A DNA stretch of 64,000 nucleotides from Sphingomonas sp. PP-CE-1G-424 (GTDB lineage: Bacteria; Pseudomonadota; Alphaproteobacteria; Sphingomonadales; Sphingomonadaceae): the NCBI RefSeq assembly GCF_004341085.1, contig NZ_SLXW01000002.1, positions 310,001 through 374,000 on the forward strand. The letters are read 5' to 3'. Under the pieces are notes generated by a model. That model saw only the letters and a program-made list of their open reading frames with translations, was not told the DNA's origin and searched no databases. The translations under genes were made by a program, and so were the position numbers. Shown in pieces: positions 35,524 through 46,451 of the stretch. Positions within the stretch are counted from its first letter, which is position 1; each line of letters begins with the position of its first letter.

Positions 35524-36455
35524 GCGCGTTCCCCCACCAGGTCGACAAAGATGTCTTCGAGGCTCGACTTGCTGGTTTCGAGATCCTTGAAGCCGATGCC
35601 TAGTTCGCTGAGTTTGCGGAGCAGCGACGGGATGCCGGTGTGATCGGCCTGCGCGTCGAACACGTAGCGCAGGCGCTTGCCGTCGTCTTCCAGCGACAGG
35701 TCCCACTCTGCGAGGTCGGCGGGAAGCGCCGTCATCGGGTCCTGGAGCGCGATGTCGAGTTCGCGCTTGCCGAGCTTCTTCATCAGCGACGCCTTGTCGT
35801 CGACGAGGAGCAGTTTGCCCTTGTTGATGACGCCGACGCGGTCGGCCATTTCCTCGGCTTCCTCGATGTAGTGCGTCGTCAGGATGATCGTCGTGCCGCC
35901 TTCGCGCAGGCGGTGGACGAGCTTCCACATGTCGCGGCGCAATGCGACGTCGACGCCTGCGGTGGGCTCGTCGAGGAACAGGATTTCGGGTTCGTGCGCG
36001 AGCGCTTTCGCGATCAGGACGCGACGTTTCATCCCGCCGGAGAGTTCGCGGATCTTCGCGTCGCGCTTGTCCCAGAGCGAGAGGTCGCGGAGCACCTGTT
36101 CGATGTACGCGCTGTGGCCCGAACGGCCGAAGAGGCGGCGGCTGAAGGTGACGGTGGCGAGCACCGTCTCGAACATGTCGACGTTGAGTTCCTGCGGCAC
36201 GAGGCCGATGCGGCTGCGCGCCTGCTTGTAGTCGCGGATCGCGTCGTAGCCGGCGACCTTGATCGTGCCGGCGGACGGCGTGACGATGCCGCAGATGATG
36301 CTGATGAGCGTCGTCTTGCCCGCGCCGTTGGGGCCGAGGAGGGCGAAGATCTCGCCTTTCTGGATGTCTAGGTCGACGGGGTGGAGGGCTGTGGTGCCGC
36401 TCTTGTAGGTCTTGGTGACGCCCGCGATGGACAGGATCGGTTCGGTCATTGGCAC
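35520..36455 (-). CDS. ABC transporter ATP-binding protein
   Basis: 311 residues (309 from the ATG at 36449). The DrrA/NodI-like nucleotide-binding domain has Walker [10 protein letters not shown], signature LSGGMKRR and Walker [14 protein letters not shown], with the H-loop [15 protein letters not shown]. The C-terminal extension (about 215-311) is of the kind that follows the NBD in exporters of this class. It energises the permease encoded at 34762-35523. On the upstream side lie an R3 repeat and the DsbA-like gene, whose stop is about 160 bases away on the same strand. Confidence 0.94.
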   Translation of the reverse strand: MPMTEPILSIAGVTKTYKSGTTALHPVDLDIQKGEIFALLGPNGAGKTTLISIICGIVTPSAGTIKVAGYDAIRDYKQARSRIGLVPQELNVDMFETVLATVTFSRRLFGRSGHSAYIEQVLRDLSLWDKRDAKIRELSGGMKRRVLIAKALAHEPEILFLDEPTAGVDVALRRDMWKLVHRLREGGTTIILTTHYIEEAEEMADRVGVINKGKLLLVDDKASLMKKLGKRELDIALQDPMTALPADLAEWDLSLEDDGKRLRYVFDAQADHTGIPSLLRKLSELGIGFKDLETSKSSLEDIFVDLVGERA

Positions 36456-36521
36456 CCCTTTTTGTGAGGGGAAGATGGGGGTGGGACGTGCCTATTGATA
36501 GGGGGGCGGGCTACCCAAATC

Positions 36522-36603
36522 CCGTCATCCTGGGCTCGACCCAGGATCCAGAGCCATGCGCGTTCCGATTGTGGCTCTGGATCCTGACTTTCGTCAGGAT
36601 GAC
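36522..36603. repeat. Palindromic repeat family R3, copy 2
   Basis: CCGTCATCCTGGGCTCGACC at the left, ATCCAGAGCC / GGCTCTGGAT inside, TGACTTTCGTCAGGATGACA at the right. The left arm has switched from the GACGAAAGTC to the GGGCTCGACCC version, so its outermost stem is imperfect. It lies between the DsbA-like stop and the ABC operon start. Confidence 0.85.
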
Positions 36604-36617
36604 AGGAGTGGGTGGTA

Positions 36618-37328
36618 TTAGCCAGCGCGGGCTGCTGCTACGGCTTTTTGCAGGTCTTCGAGCGGCAACGCGCCGGACAGGACCCGGTCGCCGACCACCC
36701 AGCTAGGCGTGCCGGTCATGCCGAGCTTGGCGGCGGTTTCCATGTTCTTGGCGATCTCGGCGTCGGCGGTCTTGGTGAAGCTCGCCTGCGTCGTGTCTAC
36801 CCCGGCCTTGCTCGCAGCCGCGGCGATCGAGACGTCGCTGACCGGGCCGCCGGCGTAGAGCGCGTCGTGGAAGGTGGCGAACTTGCCCTGTTGCGCGGCG
36901 GCGAGGCTGGCGCGAGCCGCGATGCGGCTTTCGGCGCTGAGGATCGGGAGTTCGCGGAAGACCACGCGGATTTTCGGGTCGGCAGCGATCAGCTTGGCGA
37001 TCATCGGCAGGCTCGCGCGGCAATATCCGCAATTATAGTCGAAATACTCGACGAGCGTGACGTCGCCCTTGGGGTTGCCGGCCCAGGCGTTGCCGAACGG
37101 CGTGACGATCGCGTCGCGGTTGGCGGTGACGGTCTTGCCCGACTCGCGGTCGCGGAGTTTTTCCATCGCCTCGGGGAGGATTTCGGGGTGCGCCAGCACA
37201 TAGTCGTGGACGATCGATTCGACCTGTGTGCGCTCGACGCCGCCACCCTGGCGGTCAAAGGCCCAGACCGCGAGGCCTCCGATGACGGCGCCCGCGACCG
37301 CGATCGCCGGGAATGTAAGTTTGCTCAT
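36618..37328 (-). CDS. DsbA family thioredoxin-fold protein with N-terminal membrane anchor
   Basis: 236 residues. An N-terminal hydrophobic helix (FPAIAVAGAVIGGLAVWAF) probably stays as anchor. A short helical region (VESIVHDYVLAHPEILPEAM) precedes the thioredoxin fold with C100-G-Y-C103 in VEYFDYNCGYCRASLP and cis-Pro region GMTGTPSWVVGDRV. This architecture with an N-terminal dimerising helix resembles the ScsC/DsbA-like or DsbG group. The start overlaps the M48 peptidase stop by four bases, suggesting the two act together on envelope proteins. It is the third DsbA-like protein in the window and is not a close paralogue of the other two. Confidence 0.88.
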   Translation of the reverse strand: MSKLTFPAIAVAGAVIGGLAVWAFDRQGGGVERTQVESIVHDYVLAHPEILPEAMEKLRDRESGKTVTANRDAIVTPFGNAWAGNPKGDVTLVEYFDYNCGYCRASLPMIAKLIAADPKIRVVFRELPILSAESRIAARASLAAAQQGKFATFHDALYAGGPVSDVSIAAAASKAGVDTTQASFTKTADAEIAKNMETAAKLGMTGTPSWVVGDRVLSGALPLEDLQKAVAAARAG

Positions 37329-38680
37329 TTGCGGCGCTTATACTGCTTGGGATTGTCGTCCATCTCGTTCTGCGCGGCCATCGCGATATCCTGCGCGCGG
37401 ATCCAGTCGGTGGTGTTCGCGGGGATGTTCGCGAGCGCATATTGCGCGCTCGCCGACGCGGTCCGCATGTCGCCGCCCATGCTCGCGCGCTCGGCGGTGG
37501 CCAGCGCGGCGCGCGCGGTATCGCCGGTCAGTTCGTAGACGGTGCCGAGCTGCATCCAGGCGAACGGGTTCTGGTCGTCGCGACCTACCGCCGTGCGCAA
37601 CACGCGAGTCGCCTCGGGGTAGTTAGCCTTGTTCTCGGTCGCGATCAGCGCGTGGCCGAAGGTCGTGGCGATCAGCGGGTTGTTGCGCGAACCTTCGGTG
37701 GCTTCGCGCAGGGGGATGAGCGACTCGGTCGGCTTGCCGGCTTCGAGCAAAATCTGCCCCTTGATCTCGAGGAAATACGGGTCGGTCGGCTCGGCCTTTA
37801 CCAGTGCGTTTGCCTCGGCATCGGCTTTGTCGGGGTAGCCGGCTTTGTGGTACGCGTAGGCGCGGGCGTAGTGGGCGTAGATCGACTGGTTGCTGGGCGG
37901 GTAGGCCTGGAGCGTCTGGTCGGCGGGCATGACGTAGCCGGCGAGCTTGGCCTTCACGCGGCGGAAGCGTTCCTCGAGCGCGGCGTCGGGTTTGTTGGCC
38001 CAGGCGGGCGAGGCTTGGAGGTCGGCGGTGAGCGTCGCGACGCGCTCGCCGGACAGCGGGTGCGACTGCATGAACGGATCGATGTTGGCGGTGCCGAAGC
38101 GGTATTCCTGCTGCTGCAGTTTCTTGAAGAAGCTGAGCATGCCGCGGCCGGAGACGTTCGCCTCGCGCAGGAATTTCGCGCCGGTCGCGTCTGCGGTCGA
38201 TTCCTGGACGCGGCTGAACGAGAGGTAGCTGCCCATCGCCGCCTGCTGGCCTGCGGCCATGATGCCGGCGCCGGCCTCGCCGCTGCCCGCCGCCATCGCG
38301 GCGAGGCCGAGCACCATCGAGAGCAGGTACATGCCCATTGCCGGCTTGGTGCCGCGGTCGGCGAGGACGACGTGGCCGTCGGCGATGTGGCCGAGCTCGT
38401 GCGCGATGACGCCCTGGACTTCGTTGGCGTTGTCGGCGGCCTGGATGAGGCCTGAGTGGACGTAGACGGTCTGCCCGCCGGCGACGAACGCGTTGATCGA
38501 TTCGTCGTTGATGAGGACGACCTTCACGTCGCGCGTCGAGAGCCCGGCCGCCTTGATCAGCGGGTTCGACATCTCCGCGAACATGGTTTCGGTTTCGGCG
38601 TCGCGGAGGATCGACTGGGCCTGAAGGGGCGTCGTCCAGAGGAGGAGGGCGGTGGCTGCGGCGGCTACTAGACGCTTCAT
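37325..38680 (-). CDS. M48 family metallopeptidase with TPR domain (BepA-like)
   Basis: 451 residues from the ATG at 38680. A signal peptide ends near LQA-QS. The zinc motif is H94-E-L-G-H98 in VIAHELGHIADGH, and the third ligand Glu lies in the region with RVQESTADATGAKFL. The C-terminal half is TPR-like (YAHYARAYAYHKAGYPDKAD, EIKGQILLEAGKPTESLIPL). This is the layout of BepA (YfgC), a periplasmic peptidase and chaperone for outer-membrane assembly. Its stop overlaps the DsbA-like start; BepA in E. coli acts on the disulfide-dependent protein LptD, so the link to a Dsb protein is sensible inference. Confidence 0.92.
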   Translation of the reverse strand: MKRLVAAAATALLLWTTPLQAQSILRDAETETMFAEMSNPLIKAAGLSTRDVKVVLINDESINAFVAGGQTVYVHSGLIQAADNANEVQGVIAHELGHIADGHVVLADRGTKPAMGMYLLSMVLGLAAMAAGSGEAGAGIMAAGQQAAMGSYLSFSRVQESTADATGAKFLREANVSGRGMLSFFKKLQQQEYRFGTANIDPFMQSHPLSGERVATLTADLQASPAWANKPDAALEERFRRVKAKLAGYVMPADQTLQAYPPSNQSIYAHYARAYAYHKAGYPDKADAEANALVKAEPTDPYFLEIKGQILLEAGKPTESLIPLREATEGSRNNPLIATTFGHALIATENKANYPEATRVLRTAVGRDDQNPFAWMQLGTVYELTGDTARAALATAERASMGGDMRTASASAQYALANIPANTTDWIRAQDIAMAAQNEMDDNPKQYKRRK

Positions 38681-38741
38681 ATTACGGGGTATCGTCGATT
38701 GGGGGCGGGGGGGCAATGGTCGTGCGGTCGGGCGTGCGGTG

Positions 38742-38845
38742 GAGTGAAGTATAGGAAGTGCAGACGCTGGGAGCGGTTTTGCGGGGGGGCGGGGATGGGG
38801 GTTTGGCATTGGGGGAGGGGAGCAGGGTTTGGGAGTGTAGGACAG
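38742..38845 (-). repeat. Long dispersed element E, copy C
   Basis: Minus-strand reading begins CTGTCCTACAC and ends CGTCTGCACTTCCTATACTT. The centre is a C-rich stretch unlike copy B. It starts about 60 bases upstream of the M48 peptidase. Confidence 0.65.
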
Positions 38846-38902
38846 GGGTTTGCGGGGGGCTGTTGGGTCGCTGGAGGCATGTCGTGCTGGTTTCTCTCCC
38901 AC

Positions 38903-38988
38903 CGTCATCCCAGCGAAAGCTGGGATCTCCCCGTTTGGCGGGTGTCGCGTGCCATGTGGGATACCCCAGCTTTCGCTGGGGTGACGGG
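38903..38988. repeat. Palindromic repeat R6
   Basis: CCGTCATCCCAGCGAAAGCT and its inverse AGCTTTCGCTGGGGTGACGG flank a GC-rich centre. It is the only copy with this arm in the window, but its layout (GTCATCC ... GGGTGAC ends) matches R3. Confidence 0.75.
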
Positions 38989-39060
38989 TTTTGGCTTGCG
39001 GTGGGGGTGGGTGGTTTGGAGTGGCATGAGACGCGTTCGAGACGTTGCCGCGCAATAGCT

Positions 39061-39165
39061 ACCACCCCGGCGGAGGCTGGGGTCCAATTGGGGGACCGGC
39101 TAGCTGAGGGTGGCGCTCAATTATTGCCACCTTTCCAATTGGGCCCCGGCCTTCGCCGGGGTGGT
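39061..39165. repeat. Palindromic repeat family R1, copy 5
   Basis: ACCACCCCGGCGGAGGCTGG, GTCCAATTGGGGGA, a diverged centre, CCAATTGGGCCCCGGCCTTC. It belongs to the 740-base gap between the M48 peptidase and rne, which contains only repeats and one terminator. Confidence 0.88.
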
Positions 39166-39237
39166 GGTGGGTGGGGGAGTTCGGCGTGTCTTACGAAGGC
39201 GCTGGAACACAAACCTCGCACCGCCCTCGTGTCGTGT

Positions 39238-39291
39238 TCACCCGCGAAGGCGGGTGCCCAGTCTGGGTCCCCGCCTTCGCGGGGATACAAG
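39238..39291. repeat. Palindromic repeat family R2, copy 3 (diverged)
   Basis: TTCACCCGCGAAGGCGGGTG, CCCAGTCTGGG, TCCCCGCCTTCGCGGGGATA. The arms keep base pairing through compensating changes compared with copies 1 and 2, which suggests the fold is what is maintained. Confidence 0.85.
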
Positions 39292-39370
39292 CTTTTCTCG
39301 TTCGCCACGTGAGGCATTGGGCGCTCACGGATATCGTGCTGCCGGAGGATCGCTTCCCCACAAACGAAAA

Positions 39371-39396
39371 CGGGCGCGGCCTTTCGGTCGCGCCCG
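39371..39396 (-). terminator. Intrinsic terminator after rne
   Basis: Read on the minus strand, CGGGCGCGACC, loop GAAA, GGCCGCGCCCG is followed by TTTTCG. It lies 25 bases past the rne stop. On the plus strand the stem is followed by TTTCTTT, so it may work both ways. Confidence 0.8.
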
Positions 39397-39420
39397 TTTC
39401 TTTAGTTACAGCGTCCGGCG

Positions 39421-42372
39421 TTAGCCGAAGGTGCGCTGCCACCAGCCGCGGCGGGGGGCGCCGTCGGGGTCGTCGTTGGTGTCCGAGGTCGCGACGTCCT
39501 GGGGCTGGACTTCGGCCTTGGGCGGGGTGGTTGCGATCGGCTCGGCGAGCGGTTCGCTGGTCGGGGCGGCATCGCCGGCATCGACCACCGCTGCTTTCCG
39601 CGGACGACCGCGGGGCTTGGCGACCTTGGCAGGCGCTTCCTCGACTACCGGCGCTTCGACCACTGCGTCCGACGCCTTGCGACGCGCACGCTTGGGTTTC
39701 GGCGCCGACGCTTCGATGGTCTCGGCGGGCGTTGCGCTCACCTCGTCCATCGTGGCTTCCGCAACCGCCTCGCGACGGCGACGGCCGGGCTTGGGTGCAG
39801 CCGGCTCGGCAGCGACGGGCTCCGGAGCGATCGGCTCAGGAACCACTGGCTCCGGCACAACCGTCTCGGCGTCCGCTTCGACCGCGCGTGGCTTGCGACC
39901 ACGACGTGCCTTGGGGGCTGCATCGGCGACCGCCTCGGCGATGTTCGCCGCTGCGGCTGCTGCACGAGCACGCGGACGACGGCGCATCTTCGGACCCTCG
40001 GCGACTTCCGCCACCGGGGCTTCCTCGACGACCGGCTCGAACGCCGGCTCGTAAGGCGGCTCGGCATAGGTCGATTCGACCGGCTCGTACGCTTCCGGCT
40101 CGGGGGCCTCGGCGATCAGCAGGGCGTCGTCGACGCTGCTGACGGCGACCGACTGGCCGTTCTCGGCGCCCTGCTCGTTGCGGCGACCGCCACGACGTCC
40201 CCGACGACCGCGACGACGACGACCTTCGCCCTCTGCGCCATTGGCCTGCTCGGATGGCGCACCAGCCGAAACCATTTCGCCACCGCCGACTTCGACGATG
40301 TCGCCCTCGACCTCGTCGATTTCCTCGACGTTGGTGTCGGCGTCCTCGAAATTACCGTCCTCGTTGACGCCCTCTGCGGCACCTTCCTCACCGGGACGTG
40401 CACGACCGCGACGACCGCGACGACGACGACGCTTCTTGCCGCCTTCACCATCCGCATCGCGAGCCTCACGGGGCGCACGCTGCTCGCCATTGCCCTCGCG
40501 GGGCTCACGCCCCCCCTCACGACGGCGCGGCTGCTCGGCCTCGGCCTCCTCGACTTCTTCTTCCTCGATCTCGTCCTCGATCTCCTCGGGGAGGTCGTCC
40601 TCGTCTTCCTCGATGATCTGGACGAACTTCGGGGCGTGCGCGGGCGGCGGGCCGCTCGCCTCGACCGTCATGTGCGCGCCTTCCTCGTCCTGGCCGGGGA
40701 TGATCTCGACGATCACGCCGTAGCGATCCTCGATCTCGGCGATGTCGGCACGCTTGCGGTTGAGGATGTAGACCGCCGCTTCCTGGCTAGCGCGCAGGGT
40801 GAGCAGCGAACCGCGACCGCGTGCGGCCTCGTCCTCGATCAGGCGGAGTGCGGAGATGCCCGACGAGGATGCGGTGCGAACGAGGCCGGTGCCCTCGCAA
40901 TGCGGGCAGGCGCGGGTCGACGCTTCGAGCACGCCGGTGCGCAGGCGCTGGCGGCTCATTTCCATGAGGCCGAACGACGAGATGCGGCCGATCTGGATAC
41001 GCGCGCGATCGTTCTTGAGCGCCTCCTTCATCGCCTTCTCGACCTTACGGACGTTGGAATTGTTATCCATGTCGATGAAGTCGATGACGACGAGCCCGGC
41101 CATGTCGCGCAGGCGGAGCTGGCGGCCGATTTCCTGGGCTGCCTCGAGGTTGGTCGCGGTCGCGGTCTGCTCGATCGAATGCTCGCGCGTCGACCGGCCG
41201 GAGTTGATGTCGATCGAGACGAGCGCCTCGGTCGGGTTGATGACCAGATAACCGCCCGACTTCAGCTGGACGACGGGGTGGTACATCGCGGCAAGCTGAT
41301 CCTCGACGCCGGCGCGCTGGAACAGCGGCACGGGGTCGGCGTAATGCTTGATGCGCCGCGCGTGCGTCGGCATCAGCAGGCGCATGAACTCGCGCGCCTG
41401 GCGATAGCCGTCCTCGCCCTCGACGATGACCTCTTCGATTTCCTTGTTGTAGATGTCGCGGATCGCGCGCTTGATCAGGTCGCTGTCGCCGTAGACGAGC
41501 GCGGGGGCCGACGCCTTGAGCGTGGCTTCGCGGATGCCGTCCCACAGGCGGGCGAGGTAATCGAAGTCGCGCTTGATCTCGACCTTCGAGCGCTGGAGGC
41601 CCGCGGTGCGGACGATGCAGCCCATCGACGGCGGCAACTGCATGTCGGCCATGATCGTCTTGAGGCGCTTGCGATCGCCCGCGTTCGAGATCTTCCGCGA
41701 GATGCCGCCGCCGTGCGACGTGTTCGGCATCAGCACGCAGTAGCGACCGGCGAGGCTCAGGTACGTGGTCAGCGCCGCGCCCTTGTTGCCGCGCTCCTCC
41801 TTGACGACCTGTACCAGCAGTACCTGGCGGCGATGGATCACGTCCTGAATCTTGTAGCGGCGACGCAGGTTCATGCGACGCTCGCGCAGGTCCTCGACCG
41901 CGGCATCGTCGGCGCTCGGCTTGCGTTTCCGTCGCGGGGCTTCGCCGGATTCGCCGCCCTCGAGTTCCTCGGCGACGTCGGGGTCTACACCGCCATCGTC
42001 CTCGAAGCGTTCGATGTCGTCCTCGTCGTCACCCTCTTCGTCATCCGAGTCGTAGTCGGCGCGCAGGGCGGCTTCCTCGGCGGCGTGCTCGGCTTCCTCA
42101 CGGAGCAGCGCGTCGCGATCTTCCTTGGGGATCTGGTAGTAATCGGGGTGGATTTCGCTGAATGCAAGGAAGCCGTGGCGATTGCCGCCGTAATCGATGA
42201 ACGCCGCCTGGAGCGACGGCTCAACCCGCGTGACCTTGGCGAGGTAGATATTGCCCTTGAGCTGCTTGCGTTCGGCACTCTCGAAATCGAATTCCTCGAT
42301 CCGGTTACCCTTGACGACTGCGATCCGGGTCTCTTCCCGGTGGCGTGCGTCGATCAGCATGCGCGTTGTCAT
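39421..42372 (-). CDS. rne: Ribonuclease E/G with long C-terminal scaffold
   Basis: 983 residues. The N-terminal catalytic half has an S1 domain interrupted by an acidic insertion (about 90-180, with DSDDEEGDDEDD). It also has catalytic aspartates in VSIDINSGR and VIDFIDMDNN and the zinc-link CPHCEGTG. The C-terminal half is disordered with Arg-rich RNA-binding blocks (KKRRRRRGRRGRARPG, GRRRRGRRGRRGGRR), a Pro-Glu repeat, an AT-hook-like PRGRPRK (about 920-926) and a terminal GWWQRTFG. In Caulobacter the terminal GWW binds PNPase, so this end probably anchors a degradosome. RNase E starts mRNA decay and rRNA processing. Confidence 0.96.
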   Translation of the reverse strand: MTTRMLIDARHREETRIAVVKGNRIEEFDFESAERKQLKGNIYLAKVTRVEPSLQAAFIDYGGNRHGFLAFSEIHPDYYQIPKEDRDALLREEAEHAAEEAALRADYDSDDEEGDDEDDIERFEDDGGVDPDVAEELEGGESGEAPRRKRKPSADDAAVEDLRERRMNLRRRYKIQDVIHRRQVLLVQVVKEERGNKGAALTTYLSLAGRYCVLMPNTSHGGGISRKISNAGDRKRLKTIMADMQLPPSMGCIVRTAGLQRSKVEIKRDFDYLARLWDGIREATLKASAPALVYGDSDLIKRAIRDIYNKEIEEVIVEGEDGYRQAREFMRLLMPTHARRIKHYADPVPLFQRAGVEDQLAAMYHPVVQLKSGGYLVINPTEALVSIDINSGRSTREHSIEQTATATNLEAAQEIGRQLRLRDMAGLVVIDFIDMDNNSNVRKVEKAMKEALKNDRARIQIGRISSFGLMEMSRQRLRTGVLEASTRACPHCEGTGLVRTASSSGISALRLIEDEAARGRGSLLTLRASQEAAVYILNRKRADIAEIEDRYGVIVEIIPGQDEEGAHMTVEASGPPPAHAPKFVQIIEEDEDDLPEEIEDEIEEEEVEEAEAEQPRRREGGREPREGNGEQRAPREARDADGEGGKKRRRRRGRRGRARPGEEGAAEGVNEDGNFEDADTNVEEIDEVEGDIVEVGGGEMVSAGAPSEQANGAEGEGRRRRGRRGRRGGRRNEQGAENGQSVAVSSVDDALLIAEAPEPEAYEPVESTYAEPPYEPAFEPVVEEAPVAEVAEGPKMRRRPRARAAAAAANIAEAVADAAPKARRGRKPRAVEADAETVVPEPVVPEPIAPEPVAAEPAAPKPGRRRREAVAEATMDEVSATPAETIEASAPKPKRARRKASDAVVEAPVVEEAPAKVAKPRGRPRKAAVVDAGDAAPTSEPLAEPIATTPPKAEVQPQDVATSDTNDDPDGAPRRGWWQRTFG

Positions 42373-42912
42373 TATAGATTCTCCGCGCGCGCGCCGGGCC
42401 TGTCGGCAGCCGTCGCGCGCTTAATGGTGGGGCGGTCGGGCACGGACGCCCGGACTCGCGGATGGTATGCGAAACTGCCTCTGCGCGAAGTGCATGCCGC
42501 GGGAACTCTCCCTGCGGCGCCCGCACGACCGCGAGTCCGTCGGCGAAGGCCGGTCGGAGTGCGGGGCGGGGGGAATGCGTCATTCGAGCGTCAACCTGAA
42601 TTGCCGCGCCGGCGAGAATCCGCTGGCGGGCGTCGAGACCGGCGCGTCGCTGGTAAAAACTAGGCGACACACGGCTGTACGACAGGACTAGCACTGCATA
42701 CCCGATCTCGCAACTAGCCCCGGAACCGTCGCTTTCGCGGGCGTTTCGGCTCGAAATAGGGGCAGCGAGGCGCAGACTTGCCGGGGCGGCAGAGCCTTGC
42801 CGGCAAATACGTGGCAAACGGCAAATTAACCGCACTGCGCAACCGCGTCTTGTGATGCGAGGCGCTATCGCTCGCTCACAGAGATCGGATGTATCGATCA
42901 AAGGGGTGTAGC
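42373..42912. other. 540-base divergent intergenic region between rne and the amidase gene
   Basis: No coding frame here shows family similarity. The region should hold promoters for both genes. A GCGCGCGCGCC / GCCGTCGCGCGC inverted pair lies just upstream of the rne ATG (about 42386-42422). ATTAACC lies at 42825, and AAGGGG at 42901-42906 is the amidase ribosome binding site. No palindromic repeat of families R1-R6 is present, unlike most gaps of this size in the window. A long rne leader is known in E. coli, where it mediates autoregulation. Confidence 0.6.
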
Positions 42913-44154
42913 ATGGGTTTTCGCTGGACCGGCGGCAGGGCCGCACGGCAAGGACGCGAGGTGTTGACGGTCATCGCCCTCATCGCCGGCTGGCTGGCGA
43001 GCGTCCCCGCCTGGGCCGCGACCGTGCAGAGCGTCGCGATCCGGGACGGGCGGATCGTCATCCGCTTCGACGAGGCCGTCGGCGATGCCGCCAGCCGCGT
43101 GCTGACCGGCCCGCGCCAGATCGCGGTCGACGTGTCGGGCGCTACGCCGGGGCGGGAGGTCGCCGCGCGCGGGCTTGTCACCGGCGTCACGCAGATGCGC
43201 AGTGGTCGGTCGGGGATGCGGATGGTGTTCGATCTGGCCGAGCCGGCGATCGTGACCGATGGCGGGTTCGACTCCGATGGCCGCGAGCTGACGCTGGCGT
43301 TGCGCACGGTCGATTACGATCAGTTCGCAGAAGCCGGGATCGCCGGGCCGCTGAACTTCTTCCCGTTCAATTTCGGCGCTGCGTCGCGGCCCAAGTACAA
43401 GGTCTCGGTGCCGGTGCCGCCCAAGGCGCGGGGTATGAAACTGCCGCGCGTGCAGGGCGACGATACGCGGCCGCTGGTGGTGATCGATGCGGGGCATGGC
43501 GGTGTCGATCCGGGGGCGATCGGGCCTAACGGGCTGCGCGAGAAGGACGTGACGCTGAAGGTCGCCAAGGCGATCCGCGACGAGTTGCTCGCATCGGGGC
43601 GCGTGCGCGTGGCGCTGACGCGGAACGACGACCGCTATCTGATCTTGCGCGAGCGGTATGGCGTCGCGCGGCGGCTGAAGGGTGATCTGTTCATCTCGAT
43701 CCACTGCGATAGCACGGGTTCCGAGAACGCGACCGGCGCGACCGCGTACACGTTGTCCGAGGTGGCTTCGGACAAGGAGGCGGCGCGGCTGGCGGCGCGC
43801 GAGAACAAGGCGGACGTGATTTCGGGCGTGAACCTCGGCGAGGCGCCCGCGGACGTGTCGTCGATCCTGATCGACCTGACGCAGCGCGAGACGATGAACG
43901 CGTCGGCGACCTTCGCGCGGTTGCTCGGGCGGGAGGCCAGGCCGTTGATGCCGTTGAAGGCGAACTTCCATCGGATGGCGTCGCTGATGGTGCTGAAGGC
44001 GCCGGACATGCCGTCGATCCTGTTCGAGACGGGGTATATCTCGAACCCGCAGGACGCGGCGTTCCTGGATAGCGAAGAGGGGCGGCACCGGATCGCGGAG
44101 AGCGTTACGCGGGCGGTCGAGGTGCATTTCGCGCGACGGATGGCGGCGCGGTAG
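42913..44154 (+). CDS. amiC: N-acetylmuramoyl-L-alanine amidase with AMIN domain (AmiC-like)
   Basis: 413 residues from the ATG at 42913, six bases after AAGGGG. A signal peptide ends near AWA-ATV. The AMIN domain (about 30-140) would bind septal peptidoglycan. The Amidase_3 domain (about 190-410) has zinc ligands in VVIDAGHGGVDPGAIG (His), LREKDVTL (Glu) and FISIHCDS (His), and catalytic Glu in ILFETGYISN. It cleaves the bond between MurNAc and the stem peptide during daughter cell separation. The helical insert that EnvC-type factors displace is represented by the stretch around LTQRETMNASATFA. The EnvC-like protein at 8266 is a plausible activator. Confidence 0.94.
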   Translation: MGFRWTGGRAARQGREVLTVIALIAGWLASVPAWAATVQSVAIRDGRIVIRFDEAVGDAASRVLTGPRQIAVDVSGATPGREVAARGLVTGVTQMRSGRSGMRMVFDLAEPAIVTDGGFDSDGRELTLALRTVDYDQFAEAGIAGPLNFFPFNFGAASRPKYKVSVPVPPKARGMKLPRVQGDDTRPLVVIDAGHGGVDPGAIGPNGLREKDVTLKVAKAIRDELLASGRVRVALTRNDDRYLILRERYGVARRLKGDLFISIHCDSTGSENATGATAYTLSEVASDKEAARLAARENKADVISGVNLGEAPADVSSILIDLTQRETMNASATFARLLGREARPLMPLKANFHRMASLMVLKAPDMPSILFETGYISNPQDAAFLDSEEGRHRIAESVTRAVEVHFARRMAAR

Positions 44155-44223
44155 GGTTCGCTTCCGAGGACGGGTCGGTCCCTTCCTCCTTGTTCTGATG
44201 CAAGATGCGGCTCCCTCAGCCCT

Positions 44224-44321
44224 TCGTCACCCCGGACCTGTTCCGGGGTCCACCCTTCCGCAAACTCACGTCTCTCGATCATGCGGAACGGTGGATGCCG
44301 GAACGAGCCCGGCATGACGGA
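44224..44321. repeat. Palindromic repeat family R4, copy 2
   Basis: CGTCACCCCGGACCTGTTCC, CCACCCTTCCGC, a TCTCGATC centre shared with copy 1, GCGGAACGGTGG, GGAACGAGCCCGGCATGACG. It lies between the amidase and OPT genes on the same strand. Confidence 0.88.
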
Positions 44322-44391
44322 AGGGGCGGCGGTAGTTGCGCTCCAACAGCTTACGCGGCATTCGGGGACCTGAATTTTCAGGACACACCAG

Positions 44392-46365
<1,974 letters not shown>

Positions 46366-46369
46366 GCTT

Positions 46370-46425
46370 GTTTCCCCGCGAAGGCGGGGATCCAGACTGG
46401 GCTCCCGCCTTCGCGGGAGAACAAG
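46370..46425. repeat. Palindromic repeat family R2, copy 4
   Basis: TTTCCCCGCGAAGGCGGGGA, TCCAGACTGGG, CTCCCGCCTTCGCGGGAGAA. It starts five bases after the OPT stop. Confidence 0.9.
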
Positions 46426-46451
46426 ATTGGGTTGAGACCTTGGTCCATTCC

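Noticed and set aside
38681..39420. Several open frames of 60-180 codons in the gap between the M48 peptidase gene and rne
   Set aside because: They are translations of R1, R2, R6 and element E copies in different frames and have no start signals.
42373..42912. Small genes on either strand in the rne/amidase spacer
   Set aside because: Frames there show no domain, no ribosome binding site and cysteine/arginine-rich compositions typical of non-coding GC-rich DNA.
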